Source of the DNA: JAVBMO01 sp031552355
Lineage (GTDB): Bacteria; Bacteroidota; Bacteroidia; Bacteroidales; P3
NCBI GenBank assembly: GCA_031552355.1
Contig: JAVBMO010000196.1
Location: forward strand, 1 to 14,797
Length of the DNA: 14,797 nt
Direction of reading: 5' to 3'
Within the stretch, counting starts at the first letter, position 1, and each line of letters begins with the position of its first letter. Positions 1 to 6,982 of the stretch are shown here, piece by piece. The notes under the pieces were generated by a model. That model was not told the origin of the DNA, did not search any database, and saw only the letters and a list, made by a program, of their open reading frames with translations. The translations under genes were made by a program, and so were the position numbers.

Positions 1-385
1 TTCTGAAGGCTGTAGGCACAGGCATTTCAACTTTTCCGATATACGTATTTTCCAAAAAAATAATTTCGCAATTAACCAAATTTCCCACACCCGACACCTC
101 CAGCAAAATATCCATTTTTTCGCCAAGCCGGATATTCTTATTTCGCGCCAATACTGCTGCAAGCGACATAGTGGCATTTCCGCAAAATTCGCCCCCCATC
201 ATCTGAAGCCTTGCCAATGCATTGGGATTATTTGACATTTCAATAAAACCTACTTGTTCCGCATGAACATTGGCATAGTCCAAAAGTTTCGACGCTATGC
301 CGGCTTGCCGATCCCTATCGATTTTATCAGTAACCAAAACCGTCATATTTTCCGTAGGGCTAAGCTTTATAAAGTTGATTTTCAT
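1..385 (-). CDS. DapF-superfamily amino acid racemase/epimerase, C-terminus cut by window edge
   Basis: The frame opens at ATG 385 and stays open to base 1, giving the first 128 residues of a longer protein. The N-terminus (INFIKLSPTENMTVLV) matches the opening strand of the diaminopimelate epimerase fold. The motif GGEFCGNA places a cysteine at residue 68, close to where DapF has its first catalytic cysteine (Cys73 in many members); the following Gly-Asn is the part that cradles the substrate carboxylate in this fold. Cofactor-independent two-cysteine racemases of this fold include DapF, proline racemases and histidine racemases such as CntK of staphylopine synthesis. The GGEF form differs from the MCGN form typical of true DapF, so a substrate other than diaminopimelate is likely (inference). 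The second catalytic cysteine lies outside the window. It starts 18 bases after yigZ and is the fourth gene of the ribD run. Confidence 0.75.
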   Translation of the reverse strand, partial: MKINFIKLSPTENMTVLVTDKIDRDRQAGIASKLLDYANVHAEQVGFIEMSNNPNALARLQMMGGEFCGNATMSLAAVLARNKNIRLGEKMDILLEVSGVGNLVNCEIIFLENTYIGKVEMPVPTAFR

Positions 386-403
386 GAGGTTTTTTTGTTC
401 AAT

Positions 404-1015
404 TTAATTTTGTCCCAAATACGTTACCTTCACCCCTTGTATTTTATTAAAAATATCTACAATTCTAGGGCTTTGCGATTTTCTTACCGAAAAATCCAAA
501 GAGCAATCCAGTTCAAATTCTTGATTAAATTGCTCTAAATTTTCATCTTTTAACACTCGCATCACGGCATTCATCAAACCATATTCAAATTCTATCTGGT
601 AAATTTCGTTTACTGTTTTTTCTACAATCTGAGCATTGTCCACAGCGTCCTTCGCTGCCACTTTGTACGCCGAAATCAGTCCCGAAACGCCCAATTTCAC
701 ACCGCCAAAATAACGTACCACAACCAAAAGCGCATTAGTCAAATCTGCCGATAACAGTTGCCCGTAAATGGGTTTGCCCGCAGTTCCAGACGGTTCGCCA
801 TCGTCATTAATGCGGTAAGCATCTTTGTTTGCGCCCAAAATATAAGCATAGCAATGGTGGCGCGCATCGAAATACCGTTTCTTAACATCGGCCATATAAT
901 CCTTCACTTCCTGCTCATTGAGCACCGGCACCAAAAAAGCCAAAAATTTGCTTCCTTTTTCTTTGTAAACGCCTTCCGAAATTTTTTCTATGGTCCTGTA
1001 AGTATCGTCAAACAT
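404..1015 (-). CDS. yigZ: YigZ/IMPACT family protein (UPF0029)
   Basis: This 203-residue protein has the usual family length and hallmarks: KGSKF at 20-24, ARHHCYAY at 51-58, DDGEPSGTAGKPI at 71-83 and RYFGGVKLG at 101-109. Residues 1 to about 125 form the IMPACT domain, and 135-203 correspond to the C-terminal ferredoxin-like DUF1949 domain. The eukaryotic relative IMPACT/YIH1 regulates the kinase GCN2; the bacterial role is not settled, though links to translation or RNA binding have been proposed. It starts 17 bases after the transporter gene stop and ends 18 bases before the racemase gene, so it is very probably co-transcribed with ribD. The family call is secure; the cellular role is not. 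Confidence 0.95.
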   Translation of the reverse strand: MFDDTYRTIEKISEGVYKEKGSKFLAFLVPVLNEQEVKDYMADVKKRYFDARHHCYAYILGANKDAYRINDDGEPSGTAGKPIYGQLLSADLTNALLVVVRYFGGVKLGVSGLISAYKVAAKDAVDNAQIVEKTVNEIYQIEFEYGLMNAVMRVLKDENLEQFNQEFELDCSLDFSVRKSQSPRIVDIFNKIQGVKVTYLGQN

Positions 1016-1032
1016 AAGATTTCATTCCTGAT

Positions 1033-1914
1033 TTATACAACAACTGCCACCAAAATTACGCCTAAAATTGCAAATGCAAAGCCAATACAGTTTTTTACCG
1101 AAAGTTTTTCTTTGAAAAACAGTACACCTATCAAAGCGCTCAGCACCACTATAGAGCTATTGAAAATAGGGAAAAACACTGTTTCGCCAACATTTTGTAT
1201 GCTCTGAATGATTAAAAATGTGGAACAAAAATTCAACACACCGATAAAAAAGCCCAAAACAAGTGCCGATAATCGGATTTTCTGTTTTCTTCGGGCATTG
1301 GAACGCATAAAAAGTACAAAAGAAAAGAGGCTTGCCGAAACGAAGACCAACAATAGGAAGCTGCTATTTTCTTCGGAAGAAGAAATAAAAAAATGGCGAG
1401 AAAGAGCCAAAAAAGAATCCACCAAACCCGAAGATAGAAAAACTAGCAAAGGATACAAATAACCCGTTTTTCCTATAAAAACTGTGGTTTTGTCCAAGAA
1501 GATAAATACAAAAGAAAGCAGTACACAAGCCAATCCGGCTATTTTGTATGGCAGTCCTGAGGTTTGCCCCAAAAACAAAATACCTACAAAAACAGGCATC
1601 ACCACAGCCATTTTTGCCGCAGCCGAACTAATTCCTATCCCTGTTTTTGCAGTCGATTGCACAAGAAAAATATAGCCCAAAACGAAAAGAATTCCTAAAA
1701 ACACAGATACAGGCAAAGCTGCCGGCAATTTTTGAATAAAATCAATACTTGCAGAAGGATTGGACAAAGAAAAGAAAGCGGTTACAGTAGCAAACAAATA
1801 ATTGACTGACAAAACCTGAAAAGGGTCGGCCTTATAGCGTGGAATCAGGCGGAAAGCGACATAGATTCCCGTTGCCAACACCACATTCAGAAAAATAAGA
1901 AAAAATTCCGGCAT
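1033..1914 (-). CDS. DMT superfamily (EamA) transporter, 10 TM segments
   Basis: An integral inner-membrane protein of 293 residues, the size of two fused EamA repeats. Hydrophobic stretches fall near residues 2-21, 33-50, 68-87, 95-115, 122-140, 152-172, 184-203, 215-235, 244-266 and 274-293. Each half ends in the typical EamA pattern: VMPVFVGILFLGQ followed by a helix at 122-140, and FNSSIVVLSALIGVLFFKEKLS followed by the last helix. The polar loop NARRKQK (206-212) should face the cytoplasm. The ATG shares one base with the ribD stop (TAATG), which suggests translational coupling. DMT carriers move varied metabolites and the substrate cannot be read from sequence. RibN riboflavin transporters belong to this superfamily, so a flavin-related substrate is possible, but neighbourhood is the only support. 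Confidence 0.92.
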   Translation of the reverse strand: MPEFFLIFLNVVLATGIYVAFRLIPRYKADPFQVLSVNYLFATVTAFFSLSNPSASIDFIQKLPAALPVSVFLGILFVLGYIFLVQSTAKTGIGISSAAAKMAVVMPVFVGILFLGQTSGLPYKIAGLACVLLSFVFIFLDKTTVFIGKTGYLYPLLVFLSSGLVDSFLALSRHFFISSSEENSSFLLLVFVSASLFSFVLFMRSNARRKQKIRLSALVLGFFIGVLNFCSTFLIIQSIQNVGETVFFPIFNSSIVVLSALIGVLFFKEKLSVKNCIGFAFAILGVILVAVVV

Positions 1915-2969
1915 TATTTTTTATTTCTGTAAAAATCGAGCCTGTTTCCTTTTACCAAATAGGTTTCGGAAGGCAATAGCGGCAATCGTGGCGCCGACAG
2001 ACCTTCCAGAAAATGCTTGTCTCCGGTTATCACACGGGCTTCGTCCCAAAGGTTGTGTGCAATAAAACTTTCCAAAAGCCTTTTCCCGCCTTCCACAATC
2101 AGCGATTGGATATTGTTTTTAAAAAGAAAATCCATCATTTCCGGCAACAGATTTTCAAAATTCACCGGCTGAAAACACAAATTTTCTTTTTCTACCAAAG
2201 GCTGCGAAATATCTGTAAAAACAACGGTTGGCTGCGACTGGTCGAAAAGGTGCAAATTACCGGAAAGGCTTTGCCTGCGGTCAAGAACCAAGCGCAAAGG
2301 ATGTCGTCCGTGCCAAAGCCGCAAATTCAATTGTGGATTATCGTTTTGAGCCGTTTGTGTCCCCACCAAAATGGCGGCTTCTTCGCTGCGCCACTTATGC
2401 ACCAAAGTCTTCAATTGCGGATTGCTAATCCAGTAAGTTTGTGTAGAAGGCGTTTCGGGATTACGTTCAATATCCATAAATCCATCCTGCGTTTGCGCCC
2501 ATTTCAGAATTATGTAGGGCCGCTTTTGAATCATGGAAGTAAAAAAACGCCGGTTCAATTCAAAACCTTCCTCTTCCAAAATATTTTGAACAACTTCTAT
2601 TCCGGCATCACGCAAACATTTAATTCCGCGCCCCGAAACCAAAGGGTTGGGGTCGCCATTGGAAACAACCACTTTTCCAAGTTTTTTCCCCACTATCAAA
2701 TCACAACAAGGGGGGTTTTTTCCGTGGTGAGAACAGGGTTCCAAGTTTACATACAAAGTTGCGCCTTCTATATTTACACCTTTGGCATTTGCCTGCGCAA
2801 TGGCTTCCACTTCGGCATGGGCGCCACCACAACACCTGTGATAACCTTCTGCAAGAATTTTATCATCTTTCACTATTACACATCCCACCAACGGATTAGG
2901 AGCAGCAGTTCCCAAAGCATTCAATGCCAAATCGAAACAACGTTGGATATAAGAGGAGTGGTTGATCAT
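1914..2969 (-). CDS. ribD: Bifunctional riboflavin biosynthesis deaminase/reductase RibD
   Basis: RibD catalyses two consecutive riboflavin steps: deamination of diaminohydroxyphosphoribosylaminopyrimidine, then NADPH-dependent reduction of the ribosyl side chain. The 351-residue length is normal. The deaminase domain (1 to about 145) carries the zinc site H51-A-E53 in HAEVEA, plus C79 and C88 in NLEPCSHHGKNPPC. The reductase domain (about 149-351) opens with RPYIILKWAQTQDGF at 150-164, contains VGTQTAQNDNP at 202-212 and has the NADPH-site glycines in VEGGKRLL at 292-299. Both halves look intact. It heads the run ribD-transporter-yigZ-racemase. A TATTTTTG promoter element at 3083-3090 would give a leader of roughly 107 bases. 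I see no FMN riboswitch consensus in that leader. Confidence 0.98.
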   Translation of the reverse strand: MINHSSYIQRCFDLALNALGTAAPNPLVGCVIVKDDKILAEGYHRCCGGAHAEVEAIAQANAKGVNIEGATLYVNLEPCSHHGKNPPCCDLIVGKKLGKVVVSNGDPNPLVSGRGIKCLRDAGIEVVQNILEEEGFELNRRFFTSMIQKRPYIILKWAQTQDGFMDIERNPETPSTQTYWISNPQLKTLVHKWRSEEAAILVGTQTAQNDNPQLNLRLWHGRHPLRLVLDRRQSLSGNLHLFDQSQPTVVFTDISQPLVEKENLCFQPVNFENLLPEMMDFLFKNNIQSLIVEGGKRLLESFIAHNLWDEARVITGDKHFLEGLSAPRLPLLPSETYLVKGNRLDFYRNKK

Positions 2970-3018
2970 TTTTTAAATACTCTGAATAAATTGGTTTATA
3001 TTATTGGGTTGTATTTTA

Positions 3019-3053
3019 TCGCTATTGACTTTAACTAGCTAATAATTAGCGAT
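3019..3053 (-). promoter_or_regulatory. Nested inverted repeats in ribD leader
   Basis: ATCGCTA at 3019-3025 is the exact reverse complement of TAGCGAT at 3047-3053. The right arm overlaps a 13-base palindrome, GCTAATAATTAGC, at 3038-3050. The two pairings share bases and so exclude one another in RNA. They sit between the candidate ribD promoter and the ribD start. A protein operator or a simple leader structure are both possible; function is inferred only from position. Confidence 0.35.
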
Positions 3054-3082
3054 TTTGCATTTCATCACCTTCAGCATGAGTA

Positions 3083-3110
3083 CAAAAATATCATTTTTTC
3101 TCCAACCAAA
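3083..3110 (-). promoter_or_regulatory. Candidate ribD promoter
   Basis: Read on the minus strand, TATTTTTG (3090-3083) matches the Bacteroidota -7 element TAnnTTTG exactly. A TTTG at 3110-3107 lies 16 bases upstream as a possible -33 element, slightly close for the usual spacing. It begins inside the end of the ATPase gene and would let ribD be transcribed independently of it. Confidence 0.45.
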
Positions 3111-4224
3111 GCGAGAAAAACCGGTCGTACACGAAATAATATCCATCCTCATCTTTGAGTATCAAAGACTTGTCGATAAGCGATTGCACAGCCAAATTTA
3201 CGCTGCTGGCCGCTGTAAGATTATGTTTTTTTAAAAAACCGGAATGGGTAAGCATGTTTATTTTTCTCTCTTTTGCAATCGCCGTCAATACCCTCAGTTG
3301 GCCTTTTGTGAGCAGTTCGCAATAAGTTTTGTAGGTTGCATTCTCTTCTTCCAATACCCCCGCAAGTATTTTATTCAAATCTGTTTCCTCATATTTTTTT
3401 CGCGGCAGCGCATATAGCTGGTTTAATATAAATTGAATATACCAGGTATGCCCCAGCATTTGCTTATATATTGCTTCAAAAAGCGATGACGGCAAAGCTT
3501 TTTTATTTTGGACAAAATGTTTTTGGGCAAAATCATGGTATTTTTCCATTGGAATTTCGGTCAGATTGAGCTTCTGTGTGCTTTGATAAAAAGGACGATT
3601 GACTGCCGAAAACATGGCATCCATTAAATGTTTTTTGCTACCTGAAAAAATAAATTTCACATTCTCCGAAAATTGTACATACGACCGCAACAACGCTTCA
3701 ACACCTTTTTCGGGGTATTCGGTAATTTGCTGAAACTCGTCGATAGCAATATAGCACCGTTTTCCGCTACTTTTGAGATAATTAAATATTTCCTGCAATC
3801 CGGTTTGTGTTTCTTCCGGGCGAAGGTCGAATGAAAATTCGGGTGCACCGGTCTGTGGATCAAAAGAAACAGTAGGACGAAAACTTTTAAAAAATCCCGA
3901 AATGCGTTTAAAAGTTTTTTGCGAATAATTATCCAGTTTTCCAATTACTGTTTTCCCAAAAACTTGAACAAATTCGTGTAAATTTTGAGTAGAAAAAATA
4001 TCAAAATAAAAACAAAAAACATCCTGTTCATTCTCTTTTAATTGATAAAAAACATGATGAATTAAGCCTGTTTTACCCAAACGGCGCGGACTTATAAGTG
4101 ATATATTTCGGTCATTATCGAGTGCCAAAATTATTTCCCCAGTTTCCTTTTCTCTGTCACAGAAATATTCAGGGCTGTTATAACCGGCTATTAAGAAAGG
4201 ATTATTGGGCTTTTCGGTTTTCAT
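3091..4224 (-). CDS. P-loop ATPase of the archaeal-type ATPase family (PF01637-like) with C-terminal winged helix
   Basis: A 377-residue cytoplasmic protein. Residues 10-24 (FLIAGYNSPEYFCDR) resemble the PF01637 opening, which is usually a P-x-F-x-(D/G)R-E stretch. Walker A is SPRRLGKT at 45-52, Walker B CYIAIDE at 157-163, and FIFSGS at 191-196 fits the sensor-1 strand. Residues about 305-375 (GQLRVLTAIA...YDRFFSLWL) look like a winged helix, including the DxxFxxW ending common in this family. These STAND-like ATPases occur in variable numbers in Bacteroidota and Archaea and have no agreed function. It stands alone with its own strong promoter and no toxin, nuclease or transposase partner. 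Codon use does not look obviously foreign by eye. The family is secure, the biological role unknown. Confidence 0.85.
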   Translation of the reverse strand: MKTEKPNNPFLIAGYNSPEYFCDREKETGEIILALDNDRNISLISPRRLGKTGLIHHVFYQLKENEQDVFCFYFDIFSTQNLHEFVQVFGKTVIGKLDNYSQKTFKRISGFFKSFRPTVSFDPQTGAPEFSFDLRPEETQTGLQEIFNYLKSSGKRCYIAIDEFQQITEYPEKGVEALLRSYVQFSENVKFIFSGSKKHLMDAMFSAVNRPFYQSTQKLNLTEIPMEKYHDFAQKHFVQNKKALPSSLFEAIYKQMLGHTWYIQFILNQLYALPRKKYEETDLNKILAGVLEEENATYKTYCELLTKGQLRVLTAIAKERKINMLTHSGFLKKHNLTAASSVNLAVQSLIDKSLILKDEDGYYFVYDRFFSLWLEKK

Positions 4225-4257
4225 CTTTTATTACATTCATTGAAAAATAATCCATTG

Positions 4258-4288
4258 CAAAGATATAAAAAAAACATAAATTATGCAA
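4258..4288 (-). promoter_or_regulatory. Promoter of the solitary ATPase gene
   Basis: On the minus strand TTG (4288-4286) is followed after 20 bases by TATCTTTG (4265-4258), an exact TAnnTTTG -7 element with spacing in the normal 17-23 range for the Bacteroidota primary sigma factor. Transcription should begin near 4251, about 27 bases before the ATG at 4224. This is the best promoter in the window. Confidence 0.75.
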
Positions 4289-4441
4289 CATAAAACATGT
4301 AATGCAAAATATATTTTTTCGTTTGCCTAAGACTGCCCCAAAAATGAACACTGACACTCATACAATGGCTTTCTCTAGGTCAAATAGCAATTATTTCTCA
4401 TCCGTAACCTCGAGCAAATGGGATAATAAGAAAATCCCTAA

Positions 4442-5263
4442 TTAATACTGCTCTTCATTGTTTGGGAAGTCGGAACTTTTTACGTCTTCAATGTATTGTT
4501 TCACAGCACTGGTAACTTCCTCACCCAAAGAGTGGTAACGTCTTAAAAAGCGAGGCGAAAATTGTTGTGTCATGCCCAACATATCGTGCAAAACCAAAAC
4601 CTGTCCATCCACTTCACCTCCGGCGCCAATGCCGATAGTCGGAATTTTTAATAAACGAGAAACTTCTCCGGCTAATTTTGCAGGAATTTTTTCCAAAACC
4701 ACAGCAAAACATCCAGCTTCTTCGAGTAAAAGAGCATCTTGTTTCAGGCGGTCAGCCTCTTCATCTTCTTGTGCACGAACTTTATAGGTTCCGTATTTAT
4801 TAATGGATTGGGGCATTAATCCCAAATGTCCCATTACAGGGATTCCGGCCGAAAGAATACGATTAATAGATTCTATAACTTCTTTTCCACCTTCCAATTT
4901 CACTGCATCGGCACCGGTTTCCTTCATTATACGGATAGACGATTTCAAGGCTTCCTTAGAATCTCCTTGGTAGGTACCAAAAGGCATATCGACAACGACT
5001 AATGATTTTTGAATGGCTCTCACAACAGAGGCTCCGTGATAAATCATGGCATCCAAAGTTATCGGCAAGGTCGTTTTGAAACCCGCCATAACGTTGGCAG
5101 CAGAATCACCCACTAGAACGATATCTAATTCTGTCAAATCCAAAAGTTTAGCAAAAGAATAGTCATAAGCGGTAAGCATGGCTATTTTTTCACCCTTTTG
5201 TTTCATGTTTTGCAAAACATGTGTGGTTATTTTGGATACGTGAGGTTGTGTATATGATGACAT
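4442..5263 (-). CDS. panB: 3-methyl-2-oxobutanoate hydroxymethyltransferase (ketopantoate hydroxymethyltransferase)
   Basis: PanB transfers a one-carbon unit from methylenetetrahydrofolate to 2-oxoisovalerate, the first committed step of pantothenate and CoA synthesis. The open frame extends to a TTG at 5278, but the ATG at 5263 (protein MSSYTQ...) gives the normal 273-residue length and is preferred. Key residues line up with the family: metal ligands D53 in VGDSAAN, D92 in VVDMPFG and E124 in VKLEGG, and the catalytic acid E191 in VLEKIP. Substrate-binding stretches TAYDYSFAKLLD (31-42), GHLGLMPQS (145-153) and IGIGAGGEVDGQVLVLHD (210-227) are intact. It follows the thioredoxin-fold gene by 39 bases and is probably co-transcribed with it; panC and panD are not in the window. 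I see no convincing terminator after it. Confidence 0.97.
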   Translation of the reverse strand: MSSYTQPHVSKITTHVLQNMKQKGEKIAMLTAYDYSFAKLLDLTELDIVLVGDSAANVMAGFKTTLPITLDAMIYHGASVVRAIQKSLVVVDMPFGTYQGDSKEALKSSIRIMKETGADAVKLEGGKEVIESINRILSAGIPVMGHLGLMPQSINKYGTYKVRAQEDEEADRLKQDALLLEEAGCFAVVLEKIPAKLAGEVSRLLKIPTIGIGAGGEVDGQVLVLHDMLGMTQQFSPRFLRRYHSLGEEVTSAVKQYIEDVKSSDFPNNEEQY

Positions 5264-5302
5264 TTTGTTTATTTTCAATTAATTAAAAAAATAAAAACTG
5301 GA

Positions 5303-6775
5303 TTAACGGTGCAAAGGTAATGAATTATTTTTTTCTTCTTCCTTGGGTTTGGTTATTTGTTGTTCCAAAAAAGTTGGGTGCACAAAAATCCCTTCGCCCG
5401 GACTTTTGGCAAAAGAATCATAAATTTCGCCTTTCGGATTTAAAATAACAAAACTGGGGTAGGTGTTCACTTTAAAATAATCCAAGAGTTTGTAATTTCC
5501 ATTGAAGTGCAGCCATGTCCAATTGTATTTTTCTCCTCTTTTGCTATTTTTCAAAAGGTGGTACATTTTCAAAAATTCCCTATCGCAATCGATGGTTACA
5601 AATTCTATGTTTGAATATTTCGAGTAAATACTGTCCTTGTAAAAAGCCATAGTTTCCAACTCAATCAATGAAGGAGCTTCCTTAGCGCGAACAAAAGCCA
5701 AATAGACCCATTTCCCTTTGAATTTATCCAATGTAGCCTCATTTTTATTGACATCCAGCAATTTAAAAGACGGTAATTCCTGAGGTTTTGCAGCCTTTTC
5801 GTGTTTTTCAATTATATTGTGGGCAATTTGTTTGTGTTCGTCAAAACGAGTTTCATTTATAAAACTTTCCAACAAACTTGTAACAGCAGCAGCGCTGTAA
5901 TAATCAGGCAAATAATATGCTTCATCCATACCTTTCAGAAAAACAAGTTCACGCAAAACTTCGTTTTTCAGCATGGGATCGGTTCCCAAAGCATCCAAGA
6001 GGGCAAATATTCTGTTTTCATTTACCAACAAAAACAAACTATCAAGGGTTAAAGCCTTTGTGCCCAAAACAAACGATTTCGAAAAACAGGTATTGAAAAA
6101 ATCCATATAGCCTACATGCTGATACAAAATAGGCTGCCCAATGATCAATTCATTCATAATTTTTTTCCTCGGGCGCATCTGCATGCTAAATTCCAACTCA
6201 CCTATCTTGTATTGGGTGTATAGTTTGAAATACTCATTTTTTCCGTTTTCAACCAACATAGAATCGGCGAAAGCCCTTAATGTATCGGCATATTTTTTAT
6301 TTTTTGTACGCAAAATTTCCGTTCCATGCCTTTCTAGAATATCCAAATAAAAATTGTCGAAACGCGCCAAAAGATTATTCAAATCATTTTTGTCCAAATT
6401 ATTGATTTCTACGGTCAAAGGTACCGGCATAAAATGTACGTTCACATCCTGATCTACTTCCCAATTGAAAAAAGGAATGGCAATTTCATACGTTTTGCCG
6501 GGCTCTGCAAAAAATTCACAGGAATAGTTTTCTACCTGAATAACCAATGGCGTTGGGTAATTGATGCTGGTTTTTAAGGAAAATTCTCTATCCTTTACCA
6601 CACACTCGTCCAACTGCACATCCAGCATTGAAATCCGGTCGGCGTAACGTTTCAGTTGTACCAATTTCCCATCGGCATTGGCAGCGCTGCCTTTCAGAAA
6701 AACATTTTGCGCCTGCGCGGAAAACAGATTACAAAAAAGAATAATCCCTAATAAAAAACAACATCTCCTATTCAT
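5303..6775 (-). CDS. Exported thioredoxin-fold (TlpA-like) protein lacking the CXXC motif
   Basis: A 490-residue protein with a signal peptide: basic MNRR, hydrophobic core 5-19, and a likely signal peptidase I site after SAQA or AQAQ near 22-23. Residues about 24-120 look like the beta-rich N-terminal domain (DUF4369-like) common in Bacteroidota TlpA relatives. Residues 125-330 are mainly helical. Residues about 335-465 form a thioredoxin fold, with FKLLDVNKNEATLDKFKGK at 337-355, the strand WVYLAFV, the cis-proline in NTYPSFVILNPKGE (437-450) and the expected final strand. Where active members have WCxxC, this one has FVRAKEAPSL (361-370), with no cysteine, so it should not do disulfide exchange. 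A structural or binding role in the periplasm or envelope is the inference. It lies upstream of panB without a clear functional link. Confidence 0.82.
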   Translation of the reverse strand: MNRRCCFLLGIILFCNLFSAQAQNVFLKGSAANADGKLVQLKRYADRISMLDVQLDECVVKDREFSLKTSINYPTPLVIQVENYSCEFFAEPGKTYEIAIPFFNWEVDQDVNVHFMPVPLTVEINNLDKNDLNNLLARFDNFYLDILERHGTEILRTKNKKYADTLRAFADSMLVENGKNEYFKLYTQYKIGELEFSMQMRPRKKIMNELIIGQPILYQHVGYMDFFNTCFSKSFVLGTKALTLDSLFLLVNENRIFALLDALGTDPMLKNEVLRELVFLKGMDEAYYLPDYYSAAAVTSLLESFINETRFDEHKQIAHNIIEKHEKAAKPQELPSFKLLDVNKNEATLDKFKGKWVYLAFVRAKEAPSLIELETMAFYKDSIYSKYSNIEFVTIDCDREFLKMYHLLKNSKRGEKYNWTWLHFNGNYKLLDYFKVNTYPSFVILNPKGEIYDSFAKSPGEGIFVHPTFLEQQITKPKEEEKNNSLPLHR

Positions 6776-6810
6776 CTTATTGGCATCTAACGAACTATTT
6801 TAATTTCATT

Positions 6811-6898
6811 GCCGTCATGCTTTAGCTGACGGATTTTTAAATTTTGATAAAATTGGGGCTGTAGCCCAATCAAATTAGTTACTCTTTTGGCTAAAGCC
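6811..6898. repeat. Cluster of three short hairpins with GCTNNAGC cores
   Basis: Three imperfect palindromes lie in a row: 6812-6832 (CCGTCA...TGACGG around GCTTTAGC), 6852-6870 (ATTGGG...CCCAAT around GCTGTAGC) and 6889-6898 (GGCTAAAGCC, core GCTAAAGC). The cores begin at 6819, 6858 and 6890. The shared core and the GC content against AT-rich surroundings suggest a REP/BIME-like intergenic repeat rather than chance. It lies between hisS and the thioredoxin-fold gene and could cap or attenuate the hisS transcript. There is no clean T-tract, so I do not call it a terminator. Confidence 0.55.
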
Positions 6899-6974
6899 TT
6901 TGTTTTGTGTTATTTTCTTAATCCGTTGTTTAAAAGCAACAGCAATATAATTATTCTCTAAATTTTGATAAAAT
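6838..6974. repeat. 16-base direct repeat flanking part of the hisS downstream gap
   Basis: TAAATTTTGATAAAAT occurs exactly at 6838-6853 and 6959-6974, 121 bases apart. The copies enclose two of the GCTNNAGC hairpins and a further weak stem at 6925-6940 (GTTGTTT/AAGCAAC). Each copy contains the inverted repeat ATTTT-GAT-AAAAT. It could be the footprint of a small non-autonomous element or part of a repeat unit. Low complexity makes this uncertain. Confidence 0.4.
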
Positions 6975-6982
6975 GAAGCTTC

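Noticed and set aside
2013..3038. A 341-codon open frame on the plus strand
   Set aside because: It lies antisense to the whole of ribD, has no recognisable motif, and its composition (many F, H, N, Q, I, R) is that of a reverse-frame shadow. RibD on the other strand is certain.
2970..3082. FMN riboswitch upstream of ribD
   Set aside because: The leader lacks the conserved AGGGG and other RFN-element blocks and is nearly free of GC-rich stems.
4420..4438. Hairpin GGGAT/ATCCC just after panB as a terminator
   Set aside because: Only five base pairs with a nine-base loop and no T-tract on the minus strand.
4344..4445. A 33-residue plus-strand open frame (MNTDTHTMAF...) in the panB-ATPase gap
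   Set aside because: It has no plus-strand TAnnTTTG element, no known similarity and overlaps the panB stop. A short frame of this length is expected by chance.
5264..5278. Longer panB start at TTG 5278
   Set aside because: TTG is a rare start, and the extra five residues precede the ATG that gives the usual family length.
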